Below the pieces are notes generated by a model. That model was not told the DNA's origin and did no database searches. It saw only the letters and a program-made list of their open reading frames with translations. Shown one piece after another: positions 16,449-25,485 of a stretch of 64,000 nt of DNA. Source of the DNA: Streptomyces jeddahensis (lineage in GTDB: Bacteria; Actinomycetota; Actinomycetes; Streptomycetales; Streptomycetaceae); the NCBI RefSeq assembly GCF_001642995.1, contig NZ_LOHS01000084.1:1-64000 (forward strand). The letters are read 5' to 3'. The first letter of the stretch is position 1. Every line of letters begins with the position of its first letter. A program made the position numbers and the translations under genes.

Positions 16449-17166
16449 CCAGACAGGTGGCTCGGTACCCCGTCGCGTCAGCGCGATGGAAGCGGTTCTG
16501 AACCACCTGCGCAGCGCCATCGAGCGCGGTGAGTACGCCGTGGGGGACAAGCTCCCCTCGGAAGCCGAGCTGTGCCGCCGGCTCGAGGTCAGCCGGCCCG
16601 TGCTCCGCGAGGCCCTGCGGGCCCTGCAGACCATGGGCCTGACCGCCTCGCGCACCGGCAAGGGCACCTTCGTCATCTCGAACGGACCCGTCGAGGACCC
16701 CACGTTCGGCGACTACGCGGCGAGCGACCTCCTCGAGGTCCGCCGCCACGTCGAGATCCCGGTGGCGGGCTACGCGGCGGTGCGCCGTACGCCCGAGGAC
16801 CTCGACCACCTCGCCCACCTGCTGGAGCGGATGGAGCGCGAGACCGACACCACCGCATGGGTGGCCATGGACACGCTCTTCCACCTCGCCGTCGCGCAAG
16901 CGGCCCAGAACCCCGTGTTCCGCAAGGTGATCGAGGAGATCCGGGACGCGCTGGCCCGGCAGTCGACGTTCCTCAACGAGCTCGGCGGACGGCGTGAGCA
17001 GTCCAACCGCGAGCACCGCGCGATCGTCGAGGCGCTGGTCGACGGTTCCGAGCACGACGCGGTGGAGGCCATGTCCCACCACCTCGACCGGGTCGAGACG
17101 ACCCTCACCGACATCGTGCGCCCCCCGCGCACGGACACACCCACGGAAGGCGGACCCGAGGCGTGA
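16432..17166 (+). CDS. FadR/GntR-family regulator (FCD type)
   Basis: A 244-residue repressor. The N-terminal winged HTH (about 18-85) has GDKLPSEAELCRRLEVSRPVLREALRALQTMGL and the wing RTGKGTFV. The C-terminal FCD domain (about 95-230) has DTLFHLAVAQAAQNPVF and EHRAIVEALV with metal-ligand histidines. GTG start; a promoter-like TTGACA places transcription start right at it. The 3' end overlaps the permease start by 4 bases, so it heads an operon for asparagine and aspartate use and probably senses a related amino or carboxylic acid. The operator candidate CTGTCAGACAG lies within the first codons. Confidence 0.9.
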   Translation: MNLSDSQTGGSVPRRVSAMEAVLNHLRSAIERGEYAVGDKLPSEAELCRRLEVSRPVLREALRALQTMGLTASRTGKGTFVISNGPVEDPTFGDYAASDLLEVRRHVEIPVAGYAAVRRTPEDLDHLAHLLERMERETDTTAWVAMDTLFHLAVAQAAQNPVFRKVIEEIRDALARQSTFLNELGGRREQSNREHRAIVEALVDGSEHDAVEAMSHHLDRVETTLTDIVRPPRTDTPTEGGPEA

Positions 17167-18629
17167 GCGAGCAGTCCCTTCAGGAAGACGGCATACGGTC
17201 CGAAGCGTCGGCCACGCACGCCGGAGCCGGTCACGTCGACGCCGGAGACGCGGGCTACAGCAAGTCGCTGAAGTCCCGGCACGTCAACATGATCGCCATC
17301 GGCGGCGCCATCGGCACCGGGCTCTTCCTCGGCGCAGGTGGCCGCCTCGCCGACGCAGGCCCATCCCTCTTCGTCGCATACGCCGTCTGCGGCGTCTTCG
17401 CCTTCCTCGTCGTGCGGGCGCTCGGCGAACTCGTCCTGTACCGGCCGTCGTCCGGCGCCTTCGTGTCGTACGCCCGTGAGTTCCTCGGCGAGAAGGGCGC
17501 GTACACGGCCGGCTGGATGTACTTCCTCAACTGGGCGACCACCGGCATCGCCGACATCACCGCGGTGGCCACCTACACGCACTACTGGGGCATGTTCTCC
17601 GACATCCCGCAGTGGGTGATCGCGCTCATCGCGCTCGCCGTGGTGCTGACCGTGAACCTCATCTCGGTGAAGATCTTCGGCGAACTGGAGTTCTGGTTCG
17701 CCATCGTCAAGGTCGGCGCCCTCGTGATCTTCATGTGTATCGGCATCTTCCTGCTGGTCACCCAGCACCCCGTCGACGGCACCACCCCGGGCCCGTCCCT
17801 GATCACCGACCACGGCGGTGTCTTCCCCCACGGCCTGCTGCCCATGCTGCTGATCATCCAGGGCGTCGTCTTCGCCTACGCCTCCGTCGAACTGGTCGGC
17901 GTCGCGGCAGGCGAGACGCAGAACCCCGAGAAGATCATGCCGAAGGCCATCAACTCCATCATGTGGCGCGTCGGCCTCTTCTACGTCGGCTCCGTGGTGC
18001 TGCTGTCGATGCTGCTGCCCTGGTCGTCGTACACCGCGGGCGAGAGCCCCTTCGTGACCGTGCTGTCCAACATCGGCGTCCCGGCGGCGGGCGGTGTGAT
18101 GAACCTCGTCGTGCTCACCGCGGCCATGTCGTCGCTCAACTCCGGTCTGTACTCCACCGGCCGCATCCTGCGCTCCATGGCGATGTCCGGCTCCGCGCCG
18201 AAGTTCACCGGCGTCATGAGCCGCAGCCACGTCCCGTACGGCGGCATCCTGCTCACCAGCGGCGTCTGCGTCCTCGGTGTCGGCCTCAACTTCGTGGTGC
18301 CTGCCGACGCCTTCGAGATCGTGCTGAACTTCGCGGCGATCGGCATCCTCGCCACCTGGGGCATGATCATGATCTGCCACCTGCTGTTCTGGCGGAAGAC
18401 GCAGAACGGCGAGCTGGCCCGGCCCGGTTACCGGCTGCCCGGCTCGCCGTTCACCGAGATCGTCACGCTGGCCTTCCTCGCCTCCGTGCTCGTCCTGATG
18501 TACGCCGACGGCGGCGCCGGACGCACCACGGTGATGTGCCTGCCGCTGATCGTGGCGGCCCTGGTGGCCGGCTGGTACGGCGTACGCGGACGGGTCGCCC
18601 GTAGCAAGTCCCCCAAGGTGAATGTGTGA
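17163..18629 (+). CDS. ansP: Amino acid permease, L-asparagine permease-like
   Basis: A 488-residue APC-superfamily transporter with 12 predicted membrane segments. The amino acid permease signature KSLKSRHVNMIAIGGAIGTGLFLGAG is at about 35-60 and FAYASVELVGVAAGETQNPEK at about 240. Close in pattern to AnsP/GabP-type proton symporters. The gene symbol rests on the direct coupling to asparaginase: the start overlaps the regulator by 4 bases and the stop overlaps the asparaginase start by 4 bases. It would import asparagine for the enzymes encoded next; a related amino acid is possible. Confidence 0.85.
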   Translation: MSEQSLQEDGIRSEASATHAGAGHVDAGDAGYSKSLKSRHVNMIAIGGAIGTGLFLGAGGRLADAGPSLFVAYAVCGVFAFLVVRALGELVLYRPSSGAFVSYAREFLGEKGAYTAGWMYFLNWATTGIADITAVATYTHYWGMFSDIPQWVIALIALAVVLTVNLISVKIFGELEFWFAIVKVGALVIFMCIGIFLLVTQHPVDGTTPGPSLITDHGGVFPHGLLPMLLIIQGVVFAYASVELVGVAAGETQNPEKIMPKAINSIMWRVGLFYVGSVVLLSMLLPWSSYTAGESPFVTVLSNIGVPAAGGVMNLVVLTAAMSSLNSGLYSTGRILRSMAMSGSAPKFTGVMSRSHVPYGGILLTSGVCVLGVGLNFVVPADAFEIVLNFAAIGILATWGMIMICHLLFWRKTQNGELARPGYRLPGSPFTEIVTLAFLASVLVLMYADGGAGRTTVMCLPLIVAALVAGWYGVRGRVARSKSPKVNV

Positions 18630-19675
18630 ACCACGCAGTGCTGTACGGAAGTTCAGTGGCCGAGGCTCCTGAGATCCGGGAGCCCCGCCACGCCCCTGTC
18701 GCCCACCTCGTCCGCGGTGGGGTCGTCGAAGGCGTCCACTATGGCTCGGTCGTCGTCCTGGGCGCCGACGGAGCCGTGGAGTTCGGCCTCGGTGACATCG
18801 AGGCCGCCTTCTACCCGCGCTCCGCGCTCAAGCCCGTGCAGGCCGTGGCGATGGTGCGGGCCGGGCTGCCGCTCGACGGCGAGCTGCTGTCGCTGACCGC
18901 CGCCAGCCACTCCGGCGAGGAACGCCACCTCGCCGGGACCCGGCGAATCCTGGAACTGGCCGGCCTCGGCGAGGACGACCTGCGCAACGTGCCCGACCTG
19001 CCCTTCGACCCCGTCGTGCGGGACGCCTGGGTGCGCGAAGGGCGGCTGGCGTCCCGGCTCGCCCAGAACTGCTCGGGCAAGCACGCGGCGATGCTGTACA
19101 CGGCGAAGCTCAACGGCTGGTCGCTCGACGACTACCTCGACCCGCGGCACCCGCTCCAGCAGGCGATCGCGGAGATCGTCGAGGACCTCACCGGGCAGCG
19201 CATGGCCCAGGTGACCGTCGACGGTTGCGGCGCGCCCCTGTTCGCCGTCTCGCTGCACGGGCTCGCGCGCGCCGCGGCCCGGATCACGACGGCCGCGCCG
19301 GGCACCCCCGAGGCGCGCGTGGCCGACGCGATGCGCGAACACGCCGAGATGGCATCGGGATCCGGACGCGACGTGGCCTCGCTGATGCGGGCCGTGCCGG
19401 GGCTGCTCACCAAGGACGGCTTCGAGGGTGTGCAGGTCGCGGCGCTGCCGGACGGCCGGGCCGTCGCGGTGAAGATCGCCGACGGCGCGGACCGGGCACG
19501 CGTACCGGTGGCCGCGGCCGCCCTCACCCGCTGCGGCGTCGACCCCGTCGCACTCGCGCAGTTCGCGACCGCGCCGCTGCTCGGTGGTGGCGCGGTGGTG
19601 GGCGACATCCGGCCCGCGCCCGCGCTCGCCCCCGACGCGCTCGCGGTCACCATGCCGGGCGCCACGCAAGTCTGA
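18626..19675 (+). CDS. L-asparaginase (thermolabile, asparaginase II family)
   Basis: A 349-residue cytoplasmic enzyme of the Rhizobium-type asparaginase family (unrelated to E. coli AnsA/AnsB). Visible are AFYPRSALKPVQAVAM (SxxK-like), LLSLTAASHSGE, LAQNCSGKHAAML, VTVDGCGAPLFAVSL and MREHAEMASGSGRD. It hydrolyses asparagine to aspartate and ammonia. GTG start overlaps the permease stop. The product feeds the aspartase encoded 65 bases downstream. Confidence 0.92.
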   Translation: MNHAVLYGSSVAEAPEIREPRHAPVAHLVRGGVVEGVHYGSVVVLGADGAVEFGLGDIEAAFYPRSALKPVQAVAMVRAGLPLDGELLSLTAASHSGEERHLAGTRRILELAGLGEDDLRNVPDLPFDPVVRDAWVREGRLASRLAQNCSGKHAAMLYTAKLNGWSLDDYLDPRHPLQQAIAEIVEDLTGQRMAQVTVDGCGAPLFAVSLHGLARAAARITTAAPGTPEARVADAMREHAEMASGSGRDVASLMRAVPGLLTKDGFEGVQVAALPDGRAVAVKIADGADRARVPVAAAALTRCGVDPVALAQFATAPLLGGGAVVGDIRPAPALAPDALAVTMPGATQV

Positions 19676-19740
19676 GCCTCAGCGGCGCCGGCGTACGTCC
19701 ACCCAACTCCCGTACCTCCTACAGGAAGACCCTCACCGAC

Positions 19741-21174
19741 ATGACCGCCGCAGCCCACCGCAGCGAACACGATCTGCTCGGGGACCGCGACGTCCCCGCC
19801 GAGGCGTACTGGGGCATCCACACCCTGCGCGCCACGGAGAACTTCCCCATCACGGGCACGCCGATCTCCGCCTACCCGCACCTGATCGACGCTCTCGCCG
19901 CCGTCAAGGAGGCCGCCGCCCGCGCGAACGAGGAGCTCGGCCTGCTGGCTCCCGAGAAGGCGGCCGCCATCGTCGAGGCCTGCCGCGAGATACGGGACGG
20001 CAAGCTGCACGACCAGTTCGTCGTCGACGTCATCCAGGGCGGCGCCGGCACCTCGACGAACATGAACGCCAACGAGGTCGTCGCCAACCGCGCGCTGGAG
20101 CTGCTCGGCCATGCCAAGGGCGAGTACCAGCACCTGCACCCGAACGAGGACGTCAATCTCGGCCAGTCGACGAATGACGTCTACCCGACCGCCGTCAAGA
20201 TCGCGACGGTCTTCGCGGTCCGCGGGCTGCTGAAGGCGATGGCCGTGCTGCAGGACGCCTTCGCCCGCAAGGCCGTCGAGTTCCGCGACGTGCTGAAGAT
20301 GGGCCGTACGCAGCTGCAGGACGCTGTACCCATGACGCTCGGCCAGGAGTTCTCGGCGTACGCGGTCATGCTGGACGAGGACCGCAGCCGCCTCGCCGAG
20401 GCCGTCGAGCTGATCCACGAGATCAACCTCGGCGCCACCGCGATCGGCACCGGCCTCAACGCGCCCGCCGGATACGCCGAGTCGGCGCGCCGCCATCTCG
20501 CCGAGATCACCGGTCTTCCGCTGGTCACGGCCGCGAACCTGGTCGAGGCGACCCAGGACTGCGGTGCCTTCGTCCAGATGTCGGGCGTGCTGAAGAGGAT
20601 CGCGGTCAAGCTCTCCAAGAGCTGCAACGACCTCAGGCTGCTCTCCTCCGGTCCGCGTGCGGGCCTCAATGAGATCAACCTGCCGCCGGTACAGGCCGGT
20701 TCGAGCATCATGCCCGGCAAGGTCAACCCCGTGATTCCCGAGGTCGTCAACCAGGTCGCCTTCGAGGTGATCGGCAACGACGTCGCCATCACCATGGCCG
20801 CCGAGGCCGGACAGCTCCAGCTCAACGCCTTCGAGCCGATCATCCTGCACTCCCTGTCCGAGAGCATCACCCACCTCCGCGCCGCCTGCCTGACGCTCGC
20901 CGAGCGCTGCGTCGAGGGCATCACCGCCAACACCGACGTGCTGCGCGCCTCCGTCGAGAACTCCATCGGCCTGGTCACCGCGCTCAACCCGCACATCGGC
21001 TACACCGCGGCCACCGCTATCGCGCAGGAAGCTCTCACGACCGGGCGCGGCGTCGCCGAACTCGTCTTGGAGAAGGGCCTGTTGCCCGCCGACCGGCTCG
21101 CCGCGCTGCTCAGCCCGGAGCGGGTCGCGGGCGCCGGCGCGGGCGCGGGCGCCGACGTGCCTCTGCCGGGCTGA
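19741..21174 (+). CDS. aspA: Aspartate ammonia-lyase (aspartase)
   Basis: A 477-residue member of the fumarase/aspartase superfamily. The catalytic loop GSSIMPGKVNP is at 320-330; other conserved stretches are GAGTSTNMNANEV (101-113), QSTNDVYPTA (142-151) and GRTQLQDAVPMTLG (188-201). It deaminates aspartate to fumarate and ammonia in the cytoplasm, completing asparagine to aspartate to fumarate in this operon. ATG with AGGAAG about 12 nt upstream. The last 15 residues are an Ala/Gly extension. A strong terminator follows at 21263-21296. Fumarase is unlikely given the STNMNAN region and context. Confidence 0.93.
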   Translation: MTAAAHRSEHDLLGDRDVPAEAYWGIHTLRATENFPITGTPISAYPHLIDALAAVKEAAARANEELGLLAPEKAAAIVEACREIRDGKLHDQFVVDVIQGGAGTSTNMNANEVVANRALELLGHAKGEYQHLHPNEDVNLGQSTNDVYPTAVKIATVFAVRGLLKAMAVLQDAFARKAVEFRDVLKMGRTQLQDAVPMTLGQEFSAYAVMLDEDRSRLAEAVELIHEINLGATAIGTGLNAPAGYAESARRHLAEITGLPLVTAANLVEATQDCGAFVQMSGVLKRIAVKLSKSCNDLRLLSSGPRAGLNEINLPPVQAGSSIMPGKVNPVIPEVVNQVAFEVIGNDVAITMAAEAGQLQLNAFEPIILHSLSESITHLRAACLTLAERCVEGITANTDVLRASVENSIGLVTALNPHIGYTAATAIAQEALTTGRGVAELVLEKGLLPADRLAALLSPERVAGAGAGAGADVPLPG

Positions 21175-21262
21175 ACCGGTCCCCGGTCGCCGAGTCGGCT
21201 CACATGCCGGTGCCCTCGGGCGGCGGCAGAATGGGCCTGTGATTCGAACACGCGCGCAGTGC

Positions 21263-21296
21263 ATGCGCCCCGCGGGCTCCCTCCCGCGGGGCGCAT
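21263..21296. terminator. Hairpin terminator after aspA
   Basis: A perfect 14-bp inverted repeat (ATGCGCCCCGCGGG / CCCGCGGGGCGCAT) with a 6-nt loop, about 90 bases after aspA and about 40 bases before the glutaminase start. It would end or attenuate readthrough from the asparagine operon. Confidence 0.85.
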
Positions 21297-21333
21297 CCGC
21301 CGCGCCACACCACCGTACGAAGCCGGAGTGACC

Positions 21334-22278
21334 GTGACGGCGCCCTCGCCCCCCTCATCGACCTCCTCGACCTTCAAGCCGGTCCTGGACCGCATCGCAG
21401 CCGGTATCGCGAGCACGCCAGGACGCGGCAGGCCCGCCGACTACATCCCCGCCCTCGCGTCGGTGGATCCGCGCCGCTTCGGCATGGCCGTCGCGGAGCT
21501 CGACGGCACGGTGTACGGCGTCGGCGAATGGCGGCAGCCGTTCTCCGCCCAGTCCATCACCAAGGCGTTCACTCTCGCGCTCGTCCTGTCCCGCGAGGGC
21601 GAGGAGCTGTGGGAACACGTCGGCCGCGAGCCGTCCGGCAATCCCTTCAACTCCCTGGTGCAGCTGGAGTACGAGAACGGCATCCCGCGCAATCCGTTCA
21701 TCAACGCGGGCGCCCTCGTCGTCACCGACCGCCTCCAGTCCCTGACCGGTGACACGGTCGGCACCCTGCGGGAGTTCCTGCGCGCAGAGAGCGGCAATCC
21801 GGATCTGACCTTCGACGAGTCCGTCGCCGCGTCCGAGTCCGCGCACGGCGACCGCAATGCCGCCCTGGCCCACTTCATGGCGTCCTACGGCAACATCAGC
21901 AACCCGGTCCCGGTGCTCCTGGACCAGTACTTCCGGCAGTGCTCCATCGAGGCGTCCTGCGCCGATCTCGCCCTCGCCGCCGGGTTCCTGGCCCGCCACG
22001 GGGTCCGCGCCGACGGCTCGAACCTGCTCACCCGCAGCCAGGCCAAACAGGTCAACGCGGTCATGCTCACCTGCGGCACCTACGACGCGGCCGGCGACTT
22101 CGCCTACCGCGTGGGCCTGCCCGGCAAGAGCGGCGTCGGCGGCGGCATCATCGCCGTCGTCCCAGGCCGCTGCACCCTGTGCGTATGGAGCCCCGGCCTC
22201 GACGAACGCGGCAACTCGGTGGCGGGGGTCGCGGCCCTGGACAGGTTCACGACGCTGACGGGGCTTTCGGTGTTCTGA
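21334..22278 (+). CDS. glsA: Glutaminase A
   Basis: A 314-residue glutaminase of the serine-dependent beta-lactamase-like family, hydrolysing glutamine to glutamate and ammonia. The SxxK motif is in FSAQSITKAF (about residue 65), followed by GREPSGNPFNS, ENGIPRNPFINAGAL, SYGNISNPV and LTRSQAKQVNAVMLTCGTYDAAG. GTG start at 21334 was chosen for GGAG 5 nt upstream; GTG at 21328 is possible. It lies after the aspA terminator in the same direction, so it may be separately expressed but extends the amide-degrading theme. Confidence 0.93.
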   Translation: MTAPSPPSSTSSTFKPVLDRIAAGIASTPGRGRPADYIPALASVDPRRFGMAVAELDGTVYGVGEWRQPFSAQSITKAFTLALVLSREGEELWEHVGREPSGNPFNSLVQLEYENGIPRNPFINAGALVVTDRLQSLTGDTVGTLREFLRAESGNPDLTFDESVAASESAHGDRNAALAHFMASYGNISNPVPVLLDQYFRQCSIEASCADLALAAGFLARHGVRADGSNLLTRSQAKQVNAVMLTCGTYDAAGDFAYRVGLPGKSGVGGGIIAVVPGRCTLCVWSPGLDERGNSVAGVAALDRFTTLTGLSVF

Positions 22279-22343
22279 CCGGCATCCGGACCGGCATGCG
22301 GCATCCGCGGAATACGAGAGCCGCGGGCCAGGTTGCCGCTCGT

Positions 22344-23042
22344 ATGGCGACTCTCGGATTGATCGGCAGTGGAAACATCGGCTCCACCCTGGCCAGGCTC
22401 GCGGTTGACGCAGGCCTCGACGTGGTGCTCAGCAACTCACGTGGACCCGAGACACTGGCGGACCTGGTGGCGGAGCTCGGGCCGCGGGCGCGCGCCGCGA
22501 CGCCCGCCGAGGCGGCGGCCGCGGGGGACTGGGTGGTGGTCAGCGTCCCCTTGAAGAACTACCGCCAGGTCCCGGTGGAACCGACGACCGGCAAGATCGT
22601 GCTGGACACGGACAACTACTATCCCGAGCGCGACGGGCGCATCCCCGAGCTGGACGCGGAGGAGGCCACCACCAGCGAGCTGCTCCAGCGGCATCTGCCC
22701 GACGCCAAGGTGGTCAAGGCCTTCAACAACATCTTCTTCAGGCATCTGGCCTCGCTCGCCCGGCCATCCGGTGCTCCCGACCGCTCGGCCCTGCCGATCG
22801 CGGGCGACGACCCCGAGGCCAAGACCTCCGCGGCGGAGCTGCTCAACCTCCTCGGCTACGACGCCGTCGACGCGGGGACGCTGGCCGACAGCTGGCGCTT
22901 CCAGCGCGACACGCCCGCGTACGTCGTTCCCTACGCGAAGAACCCGCAGGGCCTCGGGATCTCGATGGACGACCCCGGGGCGAGCGCCGACGCCGCGACG
23001 CTGCGAGCGGCTCTGGCCGCGGCCGAGCGCCCCGGCAGCTGA
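22344..23042 (+). CDS. NAD(P)-binding reductase, F420-reductase/NPOR-like
   Basis: A 232-residue Rossmann protein beginning MATLGLIGSGNIGSTLARLA, the dinucleotide motif of the NADP oxidoreductase/F420-dependent family, with SNSRGPETL, VVSVPLKNY, VKAFNNIFF and LPIAGDDPEAK downstream. These proteins use NADP or F420H2; the substrate is not evident here. The ATG follows glsA by 65 bases on the same strand. The C-terminal part (SWRFQRDTPAYVVPYAKNP) is typical of the group. Confidence 0.85.
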   Translation: MATLGLIGSGNIGSTLARLAVDAGLDVVLSNSRGPETLADLVAELGPRARAATPAEAAAAGDWVVVSVPLKNYRQVPVEPTTGKIVLDTDNYYPERDGRIPELDAEEATTSELLQRHLPDAKVVKAFNNIFFRHLASLARPSGAPDRSALPIAGDDPEAKTSAAELLNLLGYDAVDAGTLADSWRFQRDTPAYVVPYAKNPQGLGISMDDPGASADAATLRAALAAAERPGS

Positions 23043-23102
23043 CCGCGCTCCCAACCCGGCGTCACGTACGACCCGGCCCCGGTCCCGTACCGACCGCCGG
23101 GC

Positions 23103-23696
23103 TCAGCGGCCCTTGGGGCGGGCGCGCACATGCATGCGCTCGCCCTGAGGGCCGAACAGGCATAGCAGCTCGACGGGTTGGGGACCGGCGTTGGTGAACA
23201 CGTGCGGTGTGCGCGTGTCGAACTCGGCGGCCTCTCCGGCGGTGAGGACGAGATCGTGCTCGCCCAGGGCCAGCCGCAGCCGGCCGGAGAGGACGTAGAG
23301 CCAGTCGTAGCCCTCGTGTACGCGCTGCTCGGGCAGTGGGTCGTCGGGGTCCCCGGGCGGGATGATCAGTTTGTAGGCCTGCGCGCCGCCGGAGTGGCGG
23401 GTCAGCGGTACGAAGGTCCTGCCGTTGCGGGTGAAGGGCCGCGGGTGGATGCGCGGATCCCCGGTGGGCGGGGCGCCGACCAGTTCGTCCAGTTGGACAC
23501 CGTGCGCCCTCGCCAGCGGAAGCAGGAGTTCGAGGCTGGGTCTGCGCTGCCCCGACTCCAGACGGGACAGCGTGCTCAGCGAGATTCCGGTGGTCTCGCT
23601 GAGCTGGGCCAGCGTGGTGCCTCGCTCTTTGCGCAGCGCGCGCAGGCGGGGGCCCACCGCGGTGAGGACACTCGCGAGGTCGTCGTCGTCCGTCAT
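23103..23696 (-). CDS. XRE-family regulator with C-terminal cupin
   Basis: A 197-residue regulator. The HTH (about 12-68: LRALRKERGTTLAQLSETTGISLSTLSRLESGQRRPS) is joined to a cupin domain (about 105-190: HEGYDWLYVLSGRLRLALGEHDL...GEAAEFDTRTPHVFTN) that likely binds a small ligand. ATG at 23696 was chosen because upstream in-frame codons would cover the operator region. It is divergent from the methyltransferase gene, and two TTGCCG-N3-CGGCAA palindromes lie between them, so it probably controls both. Confidence 0.9.
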   Translation of the reverse strand: MTDDDDLASVLTAVGPRLRALRKERGTTLAQLSETTGISLSTLSRLESGQRRPSLELLLPLARAHGVQLDELVGAPPTGDPRIHPRPFTRNGRTFVPLTRHSGGAQAYKLIIPPGDPDDPLPEQRVHEGYDWLYVLSGRLRLALGEHDLVLTAGEAAEFDTRTPHVFTNAGPQPVELLCLFGPQGERMHVRARPKGR

Positions 23697-23704
23697 CTCT
23701 TCAT

Positions 23705-23765
23705 TTGCCGACTCGGCAACGTATTTTGTCAAGCTAGGCCGCAGACCGGTTTGCCGGACCGGCAA
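23705..23765. promoter_or_regulatory. Twin palindromic operators in the XRE/methyltransferase promoter
   Basis: TTGCCGACTCGGCAA at 23705-23719 and TTGCCGGACCGGCAA at 23751-23765 are perfect 6-bp dyads with 3-nt spacers, 46 bases centre to centre. They sit immediately upstream of the XRE-cupin gene and 141 bases or more before the methyltransferase start. Confidence 0.75.
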
Positions 23766-23906
23766 CATTTCTTGTGCCTGGGACGATGCCGGGCGCATGG
23801 TCGAGGCGGCGAAGACAAGACGGAAGACGGAGACGGGTGCACCAGGTCACCGGACACCACGGGCCAGGGCATGCACGAGTCGCACGACACGAAGGAAGAC
23901 ACGCGG

Positions 23907-24542
23907 ATGACTGACGAAAACCTCTCGGCCGAGGAGTTCTGGGAGGCCCGCTACGCCCAGAGCGACCGCATCTGGAGCGGCAAGCCCAACGTCGTACTGG
24001 TCCAGGAGACCGCGGGACTCGAGCCGGGCAGGGCCCTCGACCTGGGCTGCGGTGAGGGCGCCGACGCGATCTGGCTGGCCAAGCAGGGCTGGCAGGTCAC
24101 CGCCGTTGACATCTCCCGCCTCGCCCTCGACCGCGCCGCCGCGCACGCGGCAGCCGAGGGCGTCGCCGACCGCATCGACTGGCAGCAGCACGACCTGGCC
24201 ACGTCCTTCCCGGCCGGCACCTACGACCTCGTATCAGCGCAGTTCCTGCACTCGCCCGTCGAGATGCCGCGCGAGAAGATCCTGCGGAACGCCGCCTCGG
24301 CCGTTGCGCCCGGCGGAGTCCTCCTCATCGAAGGACACGCCGGATTCCCGGCCTGGGAGCAGCATCCCCACCCCGACGTGCACTTCCCGACGACGGATGA
24401 GGTCATCGAGGCTCTCGGCCTCGCGGACGGGCAGTGGGAGGTACTGCTCAGCGAGGAGCACGAGCGCATCCAGAACGGCCCTGACGGTCAGCCGACCACC
24501 CGGACCGACAACACCGTGAAGGTCCGCCGCCTGCCCGCCTGA
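23907..24542 (+). CDS. SAM-dependent methyltransferase
   Basis: A 211-residue class I methyltransferase. SAM motif I ALDLGCGEGADAIWLA is at about 45, motif II VTAVDIS follows, and post-motifs include YDLVSAQFLH and GGVLLIEGHAG. The N-terminal FWEARYAQSDRIWSGKPN resembles thiopurine S-methyltransferase/TehB-like small-molecule methyltransferases; a toxic-metalloid or thiol substrate is possible but not shown. ATG with AAGGAAG 8 nt upstream; ATG at 23871 is an alternative. Divergent from the XRE-cupin regulator. Confidence 0.88.
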   Translation: MTDENLSAEEFWEARYAQSDRIWSGKPNVVLVQETAGLEPGRALDLGCGEGADAIWLAKQGWQVTAVDISRLALDRAAAHAAAEGVADRIDWQQHDLATSFPAGTYDLVSAQFLHSPVEMPREKILRNAASAVAPGGVLLIEGHAGFPAWEQHPHPDVHFPTTDEVIEALGLADGQWEVLLSEEHERIQNGPDGQPTTRTDNTVKVRRLPA

Positions 24543-24588
24543 TCCCAGGACGGGCCGATCCCCCGGTACGCGCCGGTGACCAGCGCGA

Positions 24589-25398
24589 TCATCGCGCGCC
24601 AGCCGAGGACAGCCGGTCCAGCAGGGCGGGCACGTCCGCGAACGAATCCAGGACGTGATCGGGCGTGCCGCTCGCCGCCCGATGGGTCTCGGGCAGGTAC
24701 TTGCCCGTCTTGACCAGGACGCCGGTGATCCCGGTGCGCTGCGCCGCGAGCACGTCGGACTCGATGTCGTCGCCGACCATCAGCGCCTCGCCGGGACGCG
24801 CGCCGAGGCGTGCCAGCGCCGTCTCGAAGAACGCCGGCGCCGGTTTTCCGGTGATCTCGGCCTCCGTACGCGCGGCCCGCTCCAGGCCGAGCAGATACGC
24901 CCCCGTGTCCAGCTGCAGTCCCTGGTCGGTACGCCAGTACAGATTGCGGTGCATGGCCACGAGCCGCGCTCCCCGCTGGAGGTGGCCGAAGACCCGGTTG
25001 AGCGAGGCGTGGTCGAACTCGGGACCGGCGCCGCCCACGACGACGACGTCCGGGACGGCGTCCGCGTCGTCCTCGTCGATGACCGTGACGCCGACGAGGT
25101 CCTCGCGGATGTCACCGCTGTTCAGCAGGGCACACCGTGCGCCGGGAAAGTGCTCCGCGAGATACGCCGCGGTCACCGCGGGCGCGGTGAGGATGTCCTC
25201 GGCGCCGACGGGGAAGCCCTCCGCCGCGAGGGCGTCCGCCATCGAGGCGCGCGTACGGGACGTCGTATTGGTGATCAGGCTGACGGCCGCCCCGGACGCG
25301 CGGACCTGCCGCAGCGCCTCGACCGCGCCGGGCAGCGCCTTCCACGAGACCGTGAGCACACCGTCGATATCGATCAGGACCGCGCGTACTGGCTCCAT
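24589..25398 (-). CDS. HAD-superfamily IIA phosphatase
   Basis: A 269-residue hydrolase. Motif I DIDGVLTVSW is at about 10, motif II LITNTTS at about 42, and motif IV MVGDDIESD near 217, with a C2-type cap between (VVVGGAGPEFDHASLNRVFG). It resembles the NagD/4-nitrophenylphosphatase-like group; the physiological substrate is unknown. ATG at 25398. Convergent with the methyltransferase gene. Confidence 0.88.
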   Translation of the reverse strand: MEPVRAVLIDIDGVLTVSWKALPGAVEALRQVRASGAAVSLITNTTSRTRASMADALAAEGFPVGAEDILTAPAVTAAYLAEHFPGARCALLNSGDIREDLVGVTVIDEDDADAVPDVVVVGGAGPEFDHASLNRVFGHLQRGARLVAMHRNLYWRTDQGLQLDTGAYLLGLERAARTEAEITGKPAPAFFETALARLGARPGEALMVGDDIESDVLAAQRTGITGVLVKTGKYLPETHRAASGTPDHVLDSFADVPALLDRLSSAGAR

Positions 25399-25485
25399 GC
25401 ACAGGACGATACGACCCGGAGCCGCGGCACCCGAAGGCCCGCGAGGAGCGTCACGGACGCCGCGGCCGGTTGCATCCCCGGGGGC

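Noticed and set aside
19132..21264. 710-codon open frame antisense to aspA and the asparaginase
   Set aside because: Typical high-GC shadow frame; the plus strand encodes clearly conserved enzymes.
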